NCBI RefSeq assembly: GCF_008704555.1 | Contig: NZ_CP023702.1 | Location: 5,804,001 to 5,868,000, forward strand | DNA length: 64,000 nucleotides | Origin: Streptomyces nitrosporeus | GTDB lineage: Bacteria > Actinomycetota > Actinomycetes > Streptomycetales > Streptomycetaceae | Reading direction: 5' to 3' | Notes under the pieces: generated by a model | Seen by the model: the letters and a program-made list of their open reading frames with translations, nothing else | What the model was told of the DNA's origin: nothing | Database searches by the model: none | Position numbers and translations under genes: made by a program | In this document: piece by piece, positions 25,666 to 33,574 of the stretch | How positions within the stretch are numbered: position 1 is the stretch's first letter | Layout of the letters: each line of letters opens with the position of its first letter

Positions 25666-26988
25666 GTGATCTCTCGAATCGATCTGCGCGGCACCGCCCT
25701 CCCCCGGGGCGGCGACCTGCGCGACCTGCTGCCCCGTGCCGAGTTCGACGTGGAAGCCGCCCTGGAGACGGTGCGGCCCATCTGCGAGGACGTACGCCAT
25801 CGTGGCTCCGCGGCAGTGATCGACTGGGGGGAGAAGCTCGACGGTGTCCGCCCCGCGGCGCTGAGGGTCCCGGCCGCCGCGCTCACCGCCGCCCTGGAGG
25901 AGCTCGACCCCGCCGTGCGCGCCGCGCTGGAGGAGTCGGTCCGCCGCGCCCGCCTCGTCCACCGCGAGCAGCGCCGCACCACCCACACCACCCAGGTCGT
26001 CCCCGGCGGCACCGTCACCGAGAAGTGGGTGCCCGTCGGGCGTGTCGGGCTGTACGTCCCCGGCGGCCGTTCGGTCTACCCGTCCTCCGTCGTGATGAAC
26101 GTCGTCCCCGCCCAGGAGGCGGGCGTCGAGGGCGTCGCCGTCTCCTCCCCGCCGCAGAAGGACTTCGGCGGCCTGCCGCACCCCACGATCCTGGCGGCCT
26201 GCGCGCTGCTCGGTGTGGACGAGGTGTACGCCGCCGGAGGCTCCCAGGCCGTCGCGATGTTCGCGTACGGCACCGAGGAGTGCCTGCCCGTCGACCTGGT
26301 GACCGGCCCCGGCAACATCTACGTCGCCGCCGCCAAGCGCCTCCTCAAGGGCCGTATCGGCATCGACGCGGAGGCCGGCCCCACCGAGATCGCGATCCTC
26401 GCGGACGCGACCGCCGACCCGGTGCACGTCGCCGCCGACCTGATCAGCCAGGCCGAGCACGACCCGATGGCCGCCGCCGTCCTCGTCACCGACTCCGAGG
26501 AACTGGCCGCCGCCACCGAGGCCGAGCTGGCCCCCCAGATCGCCGCGACCAAGCACGTCGCCGACCGGATCGAACCGGCCCTCGCGGGCAGCCAGTCCGC
26601 GATCGTCCTGGTCGACAGCATCGAGGACGGGCTGAAGGTCGTCGACGCGTACGCCGCCGAGCACCTGGAGATCCAGACCGCCGACGCCGCCGCCGTCGCC
26701 GGCCGGGTCCGCAACGCCGGAGCGGTCTTCGTCGGCCCGTACGCGCCGGTCTCCCTCGGCGACTACTGCGCCGGCTCCAACCACGTCCTGCCCACCGGCG
26801 GCTGCGCCTGCCACTCCTCGGGCCTGTCCGTGCAGTCCTTCCTGCGCGGCATCCACATCGTCGACTACACGCGCGACGCGCTCGCCGAGGTCGCCCACCA
26901 CGTGGTGACCCTCGCCGAGGCGGAGGACCTCCCCGCCCACGGCGCCGCGGTCAAGGCCAGGTTCGGGTGGAAGGTGCCCCAGCAGTGA
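25666..26988 (+). CDS. hisD: Histidinol dehydrogenase
   Basis: 440-residue NAD- and zinc-dependent enzyme for the last two steps of histidine synthesis (L-histidinol to L-histidine). Family landmarks: VGLYVPGGRSVYPSSVVMN, DLVTGPGNIYVAAAKRLLKG, GPTEIAILAD, DLISQAEHDP with zinc ligands, and GSNHVLPTGGCACHSSGLS. The SD-less GTG at 25666 has GAGAAT 6 nt upstream, so the his operon may begin as a leaderless mRNA. The stop overlaps the hisC start (GTGA). Confidence 0.98.
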   Translation: MISRIDLRGTALPRGGDLRDLLPRAEFDVEAALETVRPICEDVRHRGSAAVIDWGEKLDGVRPAALRVPAAALTAALEELDPAVRAALEESVRRARLVHREQRRTTHTTQVVPGGTVTEKWVPVGRVGLYVPGGRSVYPSSVVMNVVPAQEAGVEGVAVSSPPQKDFGGLPHPTILAACALLGVDEVYAAGGSQAVAMFAYGTEECLPVDLVTGPGNIYVAAAKRLLKGRIGIDAEAGPTEIAILADATADPVHVAADLISQAEHDPMAAAVLVTDSEELAAATEAELAPQIAATKHVADRIEPALAGSQSAIVLVDSIEDGLKVVDAYAAEHLEIQTADAAAVAGRVRNAGAVFVGPYAPVSLGDYCAGSNHVLPTGGCACHSSGLSVQSFLRGIHIVDYTRDALAEVAHHVVTLAEAEDLPAHGAAVKARFGWKVPQQ

Positions 26989-28115
26989 CGACTCCCGCCC
27001 CGGCGAACGGCAACCCCTGGGACGAGCTGCCCCTCCGCGACGAGCTGCGCGGCCAGTCCCCGTACGGAGCCCCCCAGCTCGACGTACCGGTACGGCTCAA
27101 CACCAACGAGAACCCCTACCCCCTGCCCGAGGCCCTCGTCGAGAGGATCGCCGAGCGCGTCCGCGAGGCCGCCCGCGACCTCAACCGCTACCCCGACCGC
27201 GACGCCGTCCAGCTCCGCACCGAGCTGGCCCGCTACCTCACCCGCACCACCGGTCACGAGGTCGGCGCCGCGCACGTCTGGGCCGCCAACGGCTCCAACG
27301 AGGTCCTCCAGCAACTGCTCCAGACCTTCGGCGGCCCCGGGCGCACCGCGATCGGCTTCGAACCGTCGTACTCCATGCACGCCCTCATCGCCCGCGGCAC
27401 CGGCACCGGCTGGATCTCCGGACCGCGCAACGAGGACTTCACCATCGACGTCGCAGCGGCGAGGAAGTCGATCGCCGAGCACCGCCCCGGCGTGGTCTTC
27501 ATCACCTCTCCCAACAACCCCACCGGGACCGCCGTCGACGCGGCCGCCGTCGTGGAGCTGTACGACGCCGCGCAGGCCGCCGGCCCGTCGATGGTCGTCG
27601 TCGACGAGGCGTACGGCGAGTTCAGCCACAGCCCCTCGCTGCTCCCGCTGATCGAGGGCCGGCGCCACCTGGTGCTCTCACGCACCATGTCCAAGGCCTT
27701 CGGCGCCGCCGGACTGCGCCTCGGCTACTTCGCCGCCGACCCCGCCGTCGTCGACGCGGTCCAGCTGGTGCGGCTGCCGTACCACCTCTCCTCGGTCACC
27801 CAGGCCACCGCGCTCGCCGCCCTGGAGCACACCGATACCCTGCTCGGATACGTCGACCGGCTCAAGAGCGAGCGCGACCGGCTGGTCGCCGGGCTGCGGG
27901 AGCTCGGCTACGACGTCACCGACTCGGACGCCAACTTCGTGCAGTTCGGCCGCTTCGCCGACAGCCACACCGCCTGGCGGCGGATCCTCGACCGGGGCGT
28001 GCTGGTCCGGGACAACGGCGTACCGGGATGGCTGCGGGTCTCCGCGGGGACCCCACAAGAGAACGACGCGTTCCTCGATGCGGTGCGCGAACTGAAGAAG
28101 GAGCACGACGCATGA
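26985..28115 (+). CDS. hisC: Histidinol-phosphate aminotransferase
   Basis: 376-residue PLP enzyme converting imidazole-acetol phosphate and glutamate to histidinol phosphate. Motifs: RLNTNENPYPLPEAL, RYPD, ANGSNEVLQ, ITSPNNPTGT, VVVDEAYGEF and SRTMSKAFGAAGLRLGY with the Schiff-base Lys. GTG start overlaps the hisD stop by 4 nt; the TGA overlaps the hisB ATG, giving strict translational coupling. Confidence 0.97.
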   Translation: MTTPAPANGNPWDELPLRDELRGQSPYGAPQLDVPVRLNTNENPYPLPEALVERIAERVREAARDLNRYPDRDAVQLRTELARYLTRTTGHEVGAAHVWAANGSNEVLQQLLQTFGGPGRTAIGFEPSYSMHALIARGTGTGWISGPRNEDFTIDVAAARKSIAEHRPGVVFITSPNNPTGTAVDAAAVVELYDAAQAAGPSMVVVDEAYGEFSHSPSLLPLIEGRRHLVLSRTMSKAFGAAGLRLGYFAADPAVVDAVQLVRLPYHLSSVTQATALAALEHTDTLLGYVDRLKSERDRLVAGLRELGYDVTDSDANFVQFGRFADSHTAWRRILDRGVLVRDNGVPGWLRVSAGTPQENDAFLDAVRELKKEHDA

Positions 28116-28705
28116 GCCGCGTAGGCAGGGTGGAACGGACCACCAAGGAGACCTCCGTACTCGTCGAGATCGACCTCGACGGCACCGGCAAGGTCGATGT
28201 CGCGACCGGTGTCGGCTTCTACGACCACATGCTCGACCAGCTCGGCCGCCACGGCCTGTTCGACCTCACGGTCAAGACCGACGGCGACCTGCACATCGAC
28301 TCGCACCACACCATCGAGGACACCGCCCTCGCGCTGGGGTCCGCCTTCCGGCAGGCGCTCGGCGACAAGGTCGGCATCTACCGCTTCGGCAACTGCACCG
28401 TCCCGCTGGACGAGTCGCTCGCCCAGGTCACCGTCGACCTCTCCGGCCGCCCCTACCTGGTGCACACCGAGCCCGAGAACATGGCGCCGATGATCGGCGA
28501 GTACGACACGACGATGACCCGGCACATCCTGGAGTCCTTCGTCGCCCAGGCACAGATCGCCCTGCACGTCCACGTGCCCTACGGCCGCAACGCCCACCAC
28601 ATCGTGGAGTGCCAGTTCAAGGCCCTGGCCCGCGCCCTGCGGTACGCCAGCGAGCACGACCCGCGCGCCGCCGGCATCCTGCCCTCCACGAAGGGCGCCC
28701 TGTGA
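28112..28705 (+). CDS. hisB: Imidazoleglycerol-phosphate dehydratase
   Basis: 197-residue Mn-dependent dehydratase, the monofunctional form without the N-terminal phosphatase found in enterobacteria. The twin metal-binding motifs DSHHTIED and RNAHHIVECQFK are present, with GVGFYDHMLDQLGRHG before them. ATGA overlap with hisC upstream and GTGA overlap with the small membrane gene downstream. Confidence 0.98.
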   Translation: MSRVGRVERTTKETSVLVEIDLDGTGKVDVATGVGFYDHMLDQLGRHGLFDLTVKTDGDLHIDSHHTIEDTALALGSAFRQALGDKVGIYRFGNCTVPLDESLAQVTVDLSGRPYLVHTEPENMAPMIGEYDTTMTRHILESFVAQAQIALHVHVPYGRNAHHIVECQFKALARALRYASEHDPRAAGILPSTKGAL

Positions 28706-28869
28706 CCGGCCTGAACACCATCCTGATCATCGCCGGCCTCTTCCTGGCCGGCGGCGTCTACTCCTTCTGGAAGCAGGGCCTGCCCAAGGGCGTCGTCGTG
28801 CTCCTCGGAATCGGCTCCGTGATGTGCCTGGTGGCGGGCATCCTGCGGATCCAGGGACTCTGGGACTGA
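28702..28869 (+). CDS. Small two-helix membrane protein inside the his operon
   Basis: 55 residues: VTGLNTILIIAGLFLAGG, then a basic loop FWKQGLPKG, then VVVLLGIGSVMCLVAGIL and a short tail. It thus forms a helical hairpin. It overlaps hisB by 4 nt and ends 10 bp before hisH, so it is a genuine, coupled member of the operon. I know no function; association of the pathway with the membrane or a micropeptide regulator are possibilities. Confidence 0.8.
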   Translation: MTGLNTILIIAGLFLAGGVYSFWKQGLPKGVVVLLGIGSVMCLVAGILRIQGLWD

Positions 28870-28879
28870 GGTAGCGGCA

Positions 28880-29521
28880 GTGAGCGACAAGAAGAAGGTC
28901 GTGGTCTTCGACTACGGCTTCGGCAACGTGCGTTCCGCCGAGCGGGCCCTGGCCCACGTCGGCGCGGACGTGGAGATCACCCGGGACTTCGACCGGGCGA
29001 TGAACGCGGACGGCCTGCTCGTCCCCGGCGTCGGCGCCTTCTCCGCCTGCATGGACGGGCTGAAGAAGGCCCGCGGCGAATGGATCATCGGCCGCAGGCT
29101 GTCCGGCGGACGCCCCGTCATGGGCATCTGCGTCGGCATGCAGATCCTCTTCGAGCGCGGCATCGAGCACGGGGTGGAGACGGAGGGCCTCGACGAGTGG
29201 CCCGGCACCGTCGGCCCCCTGAAGGCCGACGTCGTCCCGCACATGGGCTGGAACACCGTCGAATCCCCCGAGGGCTCCCAGCTCTTCGCCGGCCTCGGCC
29301 CCGAGGAGCGCTACTACTTCGTGCACTCCTACGCGGCGCACGACTGGTCCCTCGAAGTGACCAACGCCAAGATCCGTGCCCCCAGGATCACCTGGGCCAC
29401 GCACGGAGAGCGGTTCGTGGCCGCCGTGGAGAACGGCGCGCTGTGGGCCACCCAGTTCCACCCCGAGAAGTCCGGCGACGCCGGCGCCCAGCTGCTGACC
29501 AACTGGATCGAGACGCTGTAA
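28880..29521 (+). CDS. hisH: Imidazole glycerol phosphate synthase, glutaminase subunit
   Basis: 213-residue class I glutamine amidotransferase supplying ammonia to HisF. FDYGFGNVRS opens the protein; the nucleophile is in GICVGMQILFERG, and the His/Glu of the triad in TQFHPEKSG. GTG start with GAGGTAGCGG upstream. Its TAA shares the final A with the priA ATG (TAATG). Partner HisF is four genes downstream in the same operon. Confidence 0.97.
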   Translation: MSDKKKVVVFDYGFGNVRSAERALAHVGADVEITRDFDRAMNADGLLVPGVGAFSACMDGLKKARGEWIIGRRLSGGRPVMGICVGMQILFERGIEHGVETEGLDEWPGTVGPLKADVVPHMGWNTVESPEGSQLFAGLGPEERYYFVHSYAAHDWSLEVTNAKIRAPRITWATHGERFVAAVENGALWATQFHPEKSGDAGAQLLTNWIETL

Positions 29522-30246
29522 TGCCGAACCTTGAACTGCTCCCCGCCGTCGACGTCCGCGACGGCCAGGCCGTCCGCCTGGTCCACGGCGAGTCCGGCTC
29601 CGAGACCTCCTACGGCTCCCCGCTGGAGGCGGCCCTCGCCTGGCAGCGCGCCGGCGCCGAGTGGCTGCACCTGGTCGACCTGGACGCCGCCTTCGGCACC
29701 GGCGACAACCGCGCGCTGATCGCCGAGGTCGCCGGCGCCATGGACATCAAGGTCGAGCTGTCCGGCGGCATCCGCGACGACGCCTCGCTCGCCGCCGCCC
29801 TGGCCACCGGCTGCCGCCGGGTCAACCTCGGCACAGCCGCCCTGGAGACCCCCGAGTGGGTCGCCGAGGTCATCGCCGGACACGGCGACAAGATCGCCGT
29901 CGGCCTCGACGTCCGCGGCACCACGCTGCGCGGCCGGGGCTGGACCCGCGACGGCGGCGACCTCTACGAGACGCTGGCCCGCCTGGACTCCGAGGGCTGC
30001 GCCCGCTACGTCGTCACCGACATCGCCAAGGACGGGACCCTCCAGGGCCCCAACCTGGAACTGCTGAGGAACGTCTGCGCCGCCACCGACAAGCCGGTCG
30101 TCGCCTCCGGCGGCGTCTCCTCGCTGGACGACCTGCGGGCGATCTCCTCGCTCGTCCCCGAGGGCGTCGAGGGCGCCATCGTCGGGAAGGCGCTCTACGC
30201 CAAGGCGTTCACCCTGGAAGAGGCGCTGAAGGCGGTCTCCGGATGA
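29521..30246 (+). CDS. priA: Bifunctional HisA/TrpF isomerase PriA
   Basis: 241-residue (beta/alpha)8 barrel isomerising ProFAR in histidine synthesis. In actinobacteria the same enzyme also isomerises phosphoribosyl anthranilate (TrpF). LLPAVDVRDGQAVRLVHGE, VELSGGIRDD, GLDVRGTTLRGRGWT and YVVTDIAKDGTLQGPN are typical of PriA, including the catalytic Asp pair. No trpF is found beside the trp genes in this window, which agrees with the dual role. Overlaps hisH and RidA genes. Confidence 0.94.
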   Translation: MPNLELLPAVDVRDGQAVRLVHGESGSETSYGSPLEAALAWQRAGAEWLHLVDLDAAFGTGDNRALIAEVAGAMDIKVELSGGIRDDASLAAALATGCRRVNLGTAALETPEWVAEVIAGHGDKIAVGLDVRGTTLRGRGWTRDGGDLYETLARLDSEGCARYVVTDIAKDGTLQGPNLELLRNVCAATDKPVVASGGVSSLDDLRAISSLVPEGVEGAIVGKALYAKAFTLEEALKAVSG

Positions 30247-30641
30247 CGGACCCCGTACGCCGCATCTCCTCCGGCGGCCCCTGGGAGGACACCTTCGGGT
30301 ACTCCCGGGCCGTCGCCCTCCCGAACGGTCTCGTCCTGGTGTCCGGCTGCACCTCGGTGGCCGACGGCAGGATCGTCGCCGGCAGCCCGTACGAGCAGAC
30401 CCTCAACGCCTTCCAGGTGGCCTTCGACGCGCTGGCGCAGGCGGGCCTGGGCCGTGAGGACGTCGTCCGCACCCGGATGTACCTCACCCATACCCGGGAC
30501 ACCGACGAGGTGGGCCGCGCCCACAAGGAGCTGTTCGACGCCGTGCGCCCCGCCGCCTCCATGATCGTCGTGTCCGGGTTCGTCGACCCGGGCCTGGTCG
30601 TCGAGGTCGAGGTCGAGGCCTACCGGGGAGGGACGCGATGA
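30243..30641 (+). CDS. RidA-family (YjgF/YER057c/UK114) deaminase
   Basis: 132 residues. The family hydrolyses reactive enamine/imine intermediates released by PLP enzymes. Visible: VLVSGCTSVADG, NAFQVAFDALAQAGLGREDVVRTRMYLT, and the C-terminal VVEVEVEAYR with the conserved Glu. The conserved Arg that binds carboxylates falls in RTRMYLT. ATG overlaps priA and the stop overlaps hisF. Location inside the his operon suggests it protects against intermediates of HisC or relatives; this is inference. Confidence 0.9.
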   Translation: MTDPVRRISSGGPWEDTFGYSRAVALPNGLVLVSGCTSVADGRIVAGSPYEQTLNAFQVAFDALAQAGLGREDVVRTRMYLTHTRDTDEVGRAHKELFDAVRPAASMIVVSGFVDPGLVVEVEVEAYRGGTR

Positions 30642-31393
30642 GTCTCGCCGTACGGGTCATCCCGTGCCTGGACGTGGACAACGGCCGCGTCGTCAAGGGG
30701 GTCAACTTCCAGAACCTGCGTGACGCGGGGGACCCCGTCGAGATGGCGAAGCTCTACGACGCCGAGGGCGCCGACGAGCTGACCTTCCTGGACATCACCG
30801 CCTCCAGCGGCGACCGCGAGACCACCTACGACGTGGTGCGGCGCACCGCCGAGCAGGTGTTCATCCCGCTCACCGTCGGAGGCGGTGTGCGCACCGCGGA
30901 CGACGTGGACAGACTGCTGCGGGCCGGGGCCGACAAGGTCGGGGTCAACACCGCGGCCATCGCCCGCCCCGAGCTGATCCGGGAGATCGCCGAGCGCTTC
31001 GGGCGCCAGGTGCTCGTGCTGTCCGTCGATGCCCGGCGCACCCCGGAGGGCACCTTCGAGGTGACCACCCACGGCGGGCGCAAGGGCACCGGCATCGACG
31101 CCGTCGAGTGGGCGCACCGGGCCGCGGAGCTCGGCGCCGGGGAGATCCTGCTCAACTCGATGGACGCCGACGGCACCAAGGACGGCTACGACACCGAGAT
31201 GATCAAGGCGGTGCGGGCACACGTCACCGTCCCAGTCATCGCCTCCGGTGGCGCCGGCCGGCTGGAGGACTTCGCCCCCGCCGTCGAGGCGGGCGCCGAC
31301 GCGGTCCTGGCCGCGTCCGTCTTCCACTTCGGTGACCTGCGGATCTCCGAGGTCAAGGGCGCCCTGCGGGAGGCCGGGAAGCCGGTCCGCTGA
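30638..31393 (+). CDS. hisF: Imidazole glycerol phosphate synthase, cyclase subunit
   Basis: 251-residue (beta/alpha)8 barrel using HisH-derived ammonia to form IGP and AICAR. VRVIPCLDVDNGRVVKGVNF carries the catalytic Asp near residue 11; LTVGGGVRTADDV, GAGEILLNSMDADGTKDGYD (second catalytic Asp) and VIASGGAGRLEDF follow. It ends the operon; hairpin downstream. Note hisG, hisE and hisI are not in this cluster; hisI is at 40519. Confidence 0.98.
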   Translation: MSLAVRVIPCLDVDNGRVVKGVNFQNLRDAGDPVEMAKLYDAEGADELTFLDITASSGDRETTYDVVRRTAEQVFIPLTVGGGVRTADDVDRLLRAGADKVGVNTAAIARPELIREIAERFGRQVLVLSVDARRTPEGTFEVTTHGGRKGTGIDAVEWAHRAAELGAGEILLNSMDADGTKDGYDTEMIKAVRAHVTVPVIASGGAGRLEDFAPAVEAGADAVLAASVFHFGDLRISEVKGALREAGKPVR

Positions 31394-31408
31394 AACCGCC
31401 GCGGAGAC

Positions 31409-31430
31409 GGCCGGTCGCCGAAGACCGGCC
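31409..31430 (+). terminator. his operon terminator hairpin
   Basis: GGCCGGTC (31409-31416) pairs with GACCGGCC (31423-31430) around a GCCGAA loop, 15 bp after the hisF stop. No U-run. Confidence 0.6.
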
Positions 31431-31469
31431 ATCTCGCCGATGCCCGGGAGCCGGGTGCACCGCCAGAGT

Positions 31470-31499
31470 GGCCACCGCCAACGAATGACGGCGGTGGCC
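31470..31499 (+). other. 10-bp hairpin in the leader of the cutinase-like gene
   Basis: GGCCACCGCC (31470-31479) and GGCGGTGGCC (31490-31499) form a perfect inverted repeat with a 10-nt loop, 90 bp before the GTG. It may be a second terminator or an operator/leader element for the secreted hydrolase. Confidence 0.5.
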
Positions 31500-31589
31500 C
31501 ACGCGGTGCATCCCTCCGAGAACCCCCGGACGACGGGTCCCCTCGGTGGCCGCGGCGCGGTTCACGCCACGACCGAGAGGACCCCCCTC

Positions 31590-32525
31590 GTGCAGCAGCA
31601 CCTCCCCTCCGGCGACGTCTCCCCGCGCCACCCCCGGACGACGAAGAGCCGCTCCCGTACCGTCAGGGGCGCCCTGGCCGGCGCCGCCGCCACCGCCGGT
31701 CTGCTGATCTCGCTGGTGCCCGGCGGGGCACAGGCCGCGGACAACCCGTACGAGCGCGGCCCGGCGCCCACCCAGTCGAGCATCGAGGCGCTCCGCGGCC
31801 CGTACGCCGTCTCGGAGACCTCCGTCTCCTCGCTCCGGGTCAGGGGCTTCGGCGGCGGCACGATCTACTACCCGACGTCCACCTCGGACGGCACCTTCGG
31901 CGCGATCGCCATCTCGCCCGGCTTCACCGCCTACCAGTCGAGCATCGCCTGGCTGGGCCCGCGGCTCGCCTCGCAGGGCTTCGTCGTCTTCACCATCGAC
32001 ACCAACACCACGATGGACCAGCCCGCGAGCCGTGGCGACCAGCTGCTCGCCGCCCTCGACTACCTCACCGGGGAGAGCTCGGTGCGCAGCCGGATCGACA
32101 CCTCCCGGCTCGGCGTGATGGGCCACTCCATGGGCGGCGGCGGCACGCTGGAGGCCGCGAAGGAACGCCCGTCGCTGCAGGCGGCGATCCCGCTGACCGG
32201 CTGGAACCTCGACAAGACCTGGCCCGAGGTCAAGACCCCGACCATGGTCATCGGCGCGGACGGCGACACCGTCGCGTCCGTCACCACCCACTCCAAGCCC
32301 TTCTACAACTCGCTGCCCAGCTCGCTGGACAAGGCGTACCTGGAGCTGCGGGGGGCCAGCCACTTCACCCCGAACACCTCCAACACCACGATCGCGAAGT
32401 ACAGCATCTCGTGGCTGAAGCGCTTCATCGACAACGACACCCGCTACGAGCAGTTCCTCTGCCCGCTGCCGTCGGCCAGCCTCACGATCGCCGAGTACCA
32501 GGGCACCTGCCCGCACACCTCCTGA
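31590..32525 (+). CDS. Secreted cutinase/PET-hydrolase-like polyesterase
   Basis: 311 residues. A basic N-terminus with a hydrophobic segment (ALAGAAATAGLLISLVPG) ends in AQAAD, predicting cleavage near 49-50 and a mature enzyme of about 261 residues. The mature part closely resembles actinomycete cutinases and PETases: NPYERGPAPTQ, GFGGGTIYYP, LASQGFVVFTIDTN, GHSMGGGGTLEAA. The triad is Ser180-Asp226-His258, and the spacing (46 and 32 residues) equals that of Thermobifida cutinases. A Trp in LTGWNLDKTW and two C-terminal cysteines (likely disulfide) are kept; Phe112 replaces the usual Tyr in SPGY. It should hydrolyse cutin, triglycerides or polyesters. GTG chosen for GAGAGGA. Confidence 0.93.
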   Translation: MQQHLPSGDVSPRHPRTTKSRSRTVRGALAGAAATAGLLISLVPGGAQAADNPYERGPAPTQSSIEALRGPYAVSETSVSSLRVRGFGGGTIYYPTSTSDGTFGAIAISPGFTAYQSSIAWLGPRLASQGFVVFTIDTNTTMDQPASRGDQLLAALDYLTGESSVRSRIDTSRLGVMGHSMGGGGTLEAAKERPSLQAAIPLTGWNLDKTWPEVKTPTMVIGADGDTVASVTTHSKPFYNSLPSSLDKAYLELRGASHFTPNTSNTTIAKYSISWLKRFIDNDTRYEQFLCPLPSASLTIAEYQGTCPHTS

Positions 32526-32533
32526 TCCCGGGA

Positions 32534-32574
32534 CGGCGGGGCCGGACCGCGCGCGCCGCGGTCCGGCCCCGCCG
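32534..32574. terminator. Bidirectional terminator hairpin
   Basis: A perfect 18-bp stem (32534-32551 with 32557-32574, loop CGCGC) lies between the convergent stops of the cutinase-like gene (32525) and the alpha/beta hydrolase gene (32595). Confidence 0.88.
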
Positions 32575-32594
32575 CGTGCCCGGCCTTCGGGGCG

Positions 32595-33413
32595 TCAGGC
32601 CCCGGTGCCCTTCGCGGTCTCCGCGCCCGCCCCGCCCCCGGAGTCCCGCGCCAGGAACGCGGTGAGCGCGCCGGCGAAGCCCGGTTCGCGGACCACGGTC
32701 AGATGGTCGCCGGGCAGCACGGCCAGCTCCGCGCCCGCTATCGCGCCGGCGAGCACCCCGGGCCGTACCGCGAGCGGGTCGTCCTCCCCGGCCAGCACCA
32801 GGGTGGGCACCGAGATCCGCTCCAGGGGCAGCGCGCCCCGGTGGACCGCCCGGATCTGCGCGGCCAGCGCGAACCGGTCGGCACCCGACGCCTCGGCCAG
32901 GACCCGGAAACCGCGGGCGCTTTCGGGCACGTCCGCGGGATCATCGGCGGTCAGGGCGGCGGACACCAGCTCCGGGGGCATCGCCCGGGTGTCCAGGCCG
33001 CCCACCTCCACCGCCCCGGCGCCGATCCCGCCGACCACCAGGCGGCTCACCCGGCTGTCGCCGGCCGCCGTCAGCAGCGCGACCACCGCGCCCATGGAGT
33101 AGCCCGCCAGATGCACCCGGTCCGCGCCGATCCGGTCGATCAGCCCCCGCACGTCACGGGCCATCAGCGCCTCGCCGTACCGGGCCGGGTCGTGCGGCCC
33201 GTCGGACCCGCCGTGACCGCGCGCGTCCAGGGCGTACACCTCGCGCCCCCGCGACACCAGGGCCTCGACGACACCGGGGCCCTCCCAGTTCAGACGGGCG
33301 TGGGCGGCGAAACCGTGCAGCAGCACCACCGGAGGGAGGGCCGCCACCGGCTCCCGGGACCAGGAGTGGTAGCGCAGGGTGAGACCGTCGTGGGTACGCA
33401 ACTCATGAGTCAT
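32595..33413 (-). CDS. Alpha/beta hydrolase
   Basis: 272-residue cytoplasmic hydrolase. VVLLHGFAAHARLNWEGPG holds the oxyanion HG motif, YALDARGHGGSDGP is typical of esterase/haloperoxidase relatives, the nucleophile elbow is AGYSMGA, and LAGEDDPLAV and PGDHLTVV supply Asp and His. No signal peptide. ATG 33413 lacks an SD but TAACGT sits 6 nt upstream, suggesting leaderless transcription from the 161-bp region shared with the divergent LAL regulator. Substrate unknown. Confidence 0.9.
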   Translation of the reverse strand: MTHELRTHDGLTLRYHSWSREPVAALPPVVLLHGFAAHARLNWEGPGVVEALVSRGREVYALDARGHGGSDGPHDPARYGEALMARDVRGLIDRIGADRVHLAGYSMGAVVALLTAAGDSRVSRLVVGGIGAGAVEVGGLDTRAMPPELVSAALTADDPADVPESARGFRVLAEASGADRFALAAQIRAVHRGALPLERISVPTLVLAGEDDPLAVRPGVLAGAIAGAELAVLPGDHLTVVREPGFAGALTAFLARDSGGGAGAETAKGTGA

Positions 33414-33574
33414 GCGGCGACGTTACGGGCCGTGCCCGGCCCGCCCGGCCCGCGCTGTGCCCGTGCACAGCGCTCCCGGCCGGGCGTTGGGAGCCCGCAC
33501 CGCACCCGGCCGGCCGGGAACCGGGAGCGGACGCGCGTCTTCCGACGCTGTTTACGCAGAAGTAACGTCGAAGG
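33414..33574. promoter_or_regulatory. Divergent promoter region with matching -10 elements
   Basis: On the minus strand TAACGTCG (33425-33418) lies 6 nt from the hydrolase ATG; on the plus strand the same 8-mer (33563-33570) lies 6 nt before the LAL GTG. Both fit leaderless starts. The identical boxes suggest co-ordinated expression, possibly by the LAL protein itself. Confidence 0.45.
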
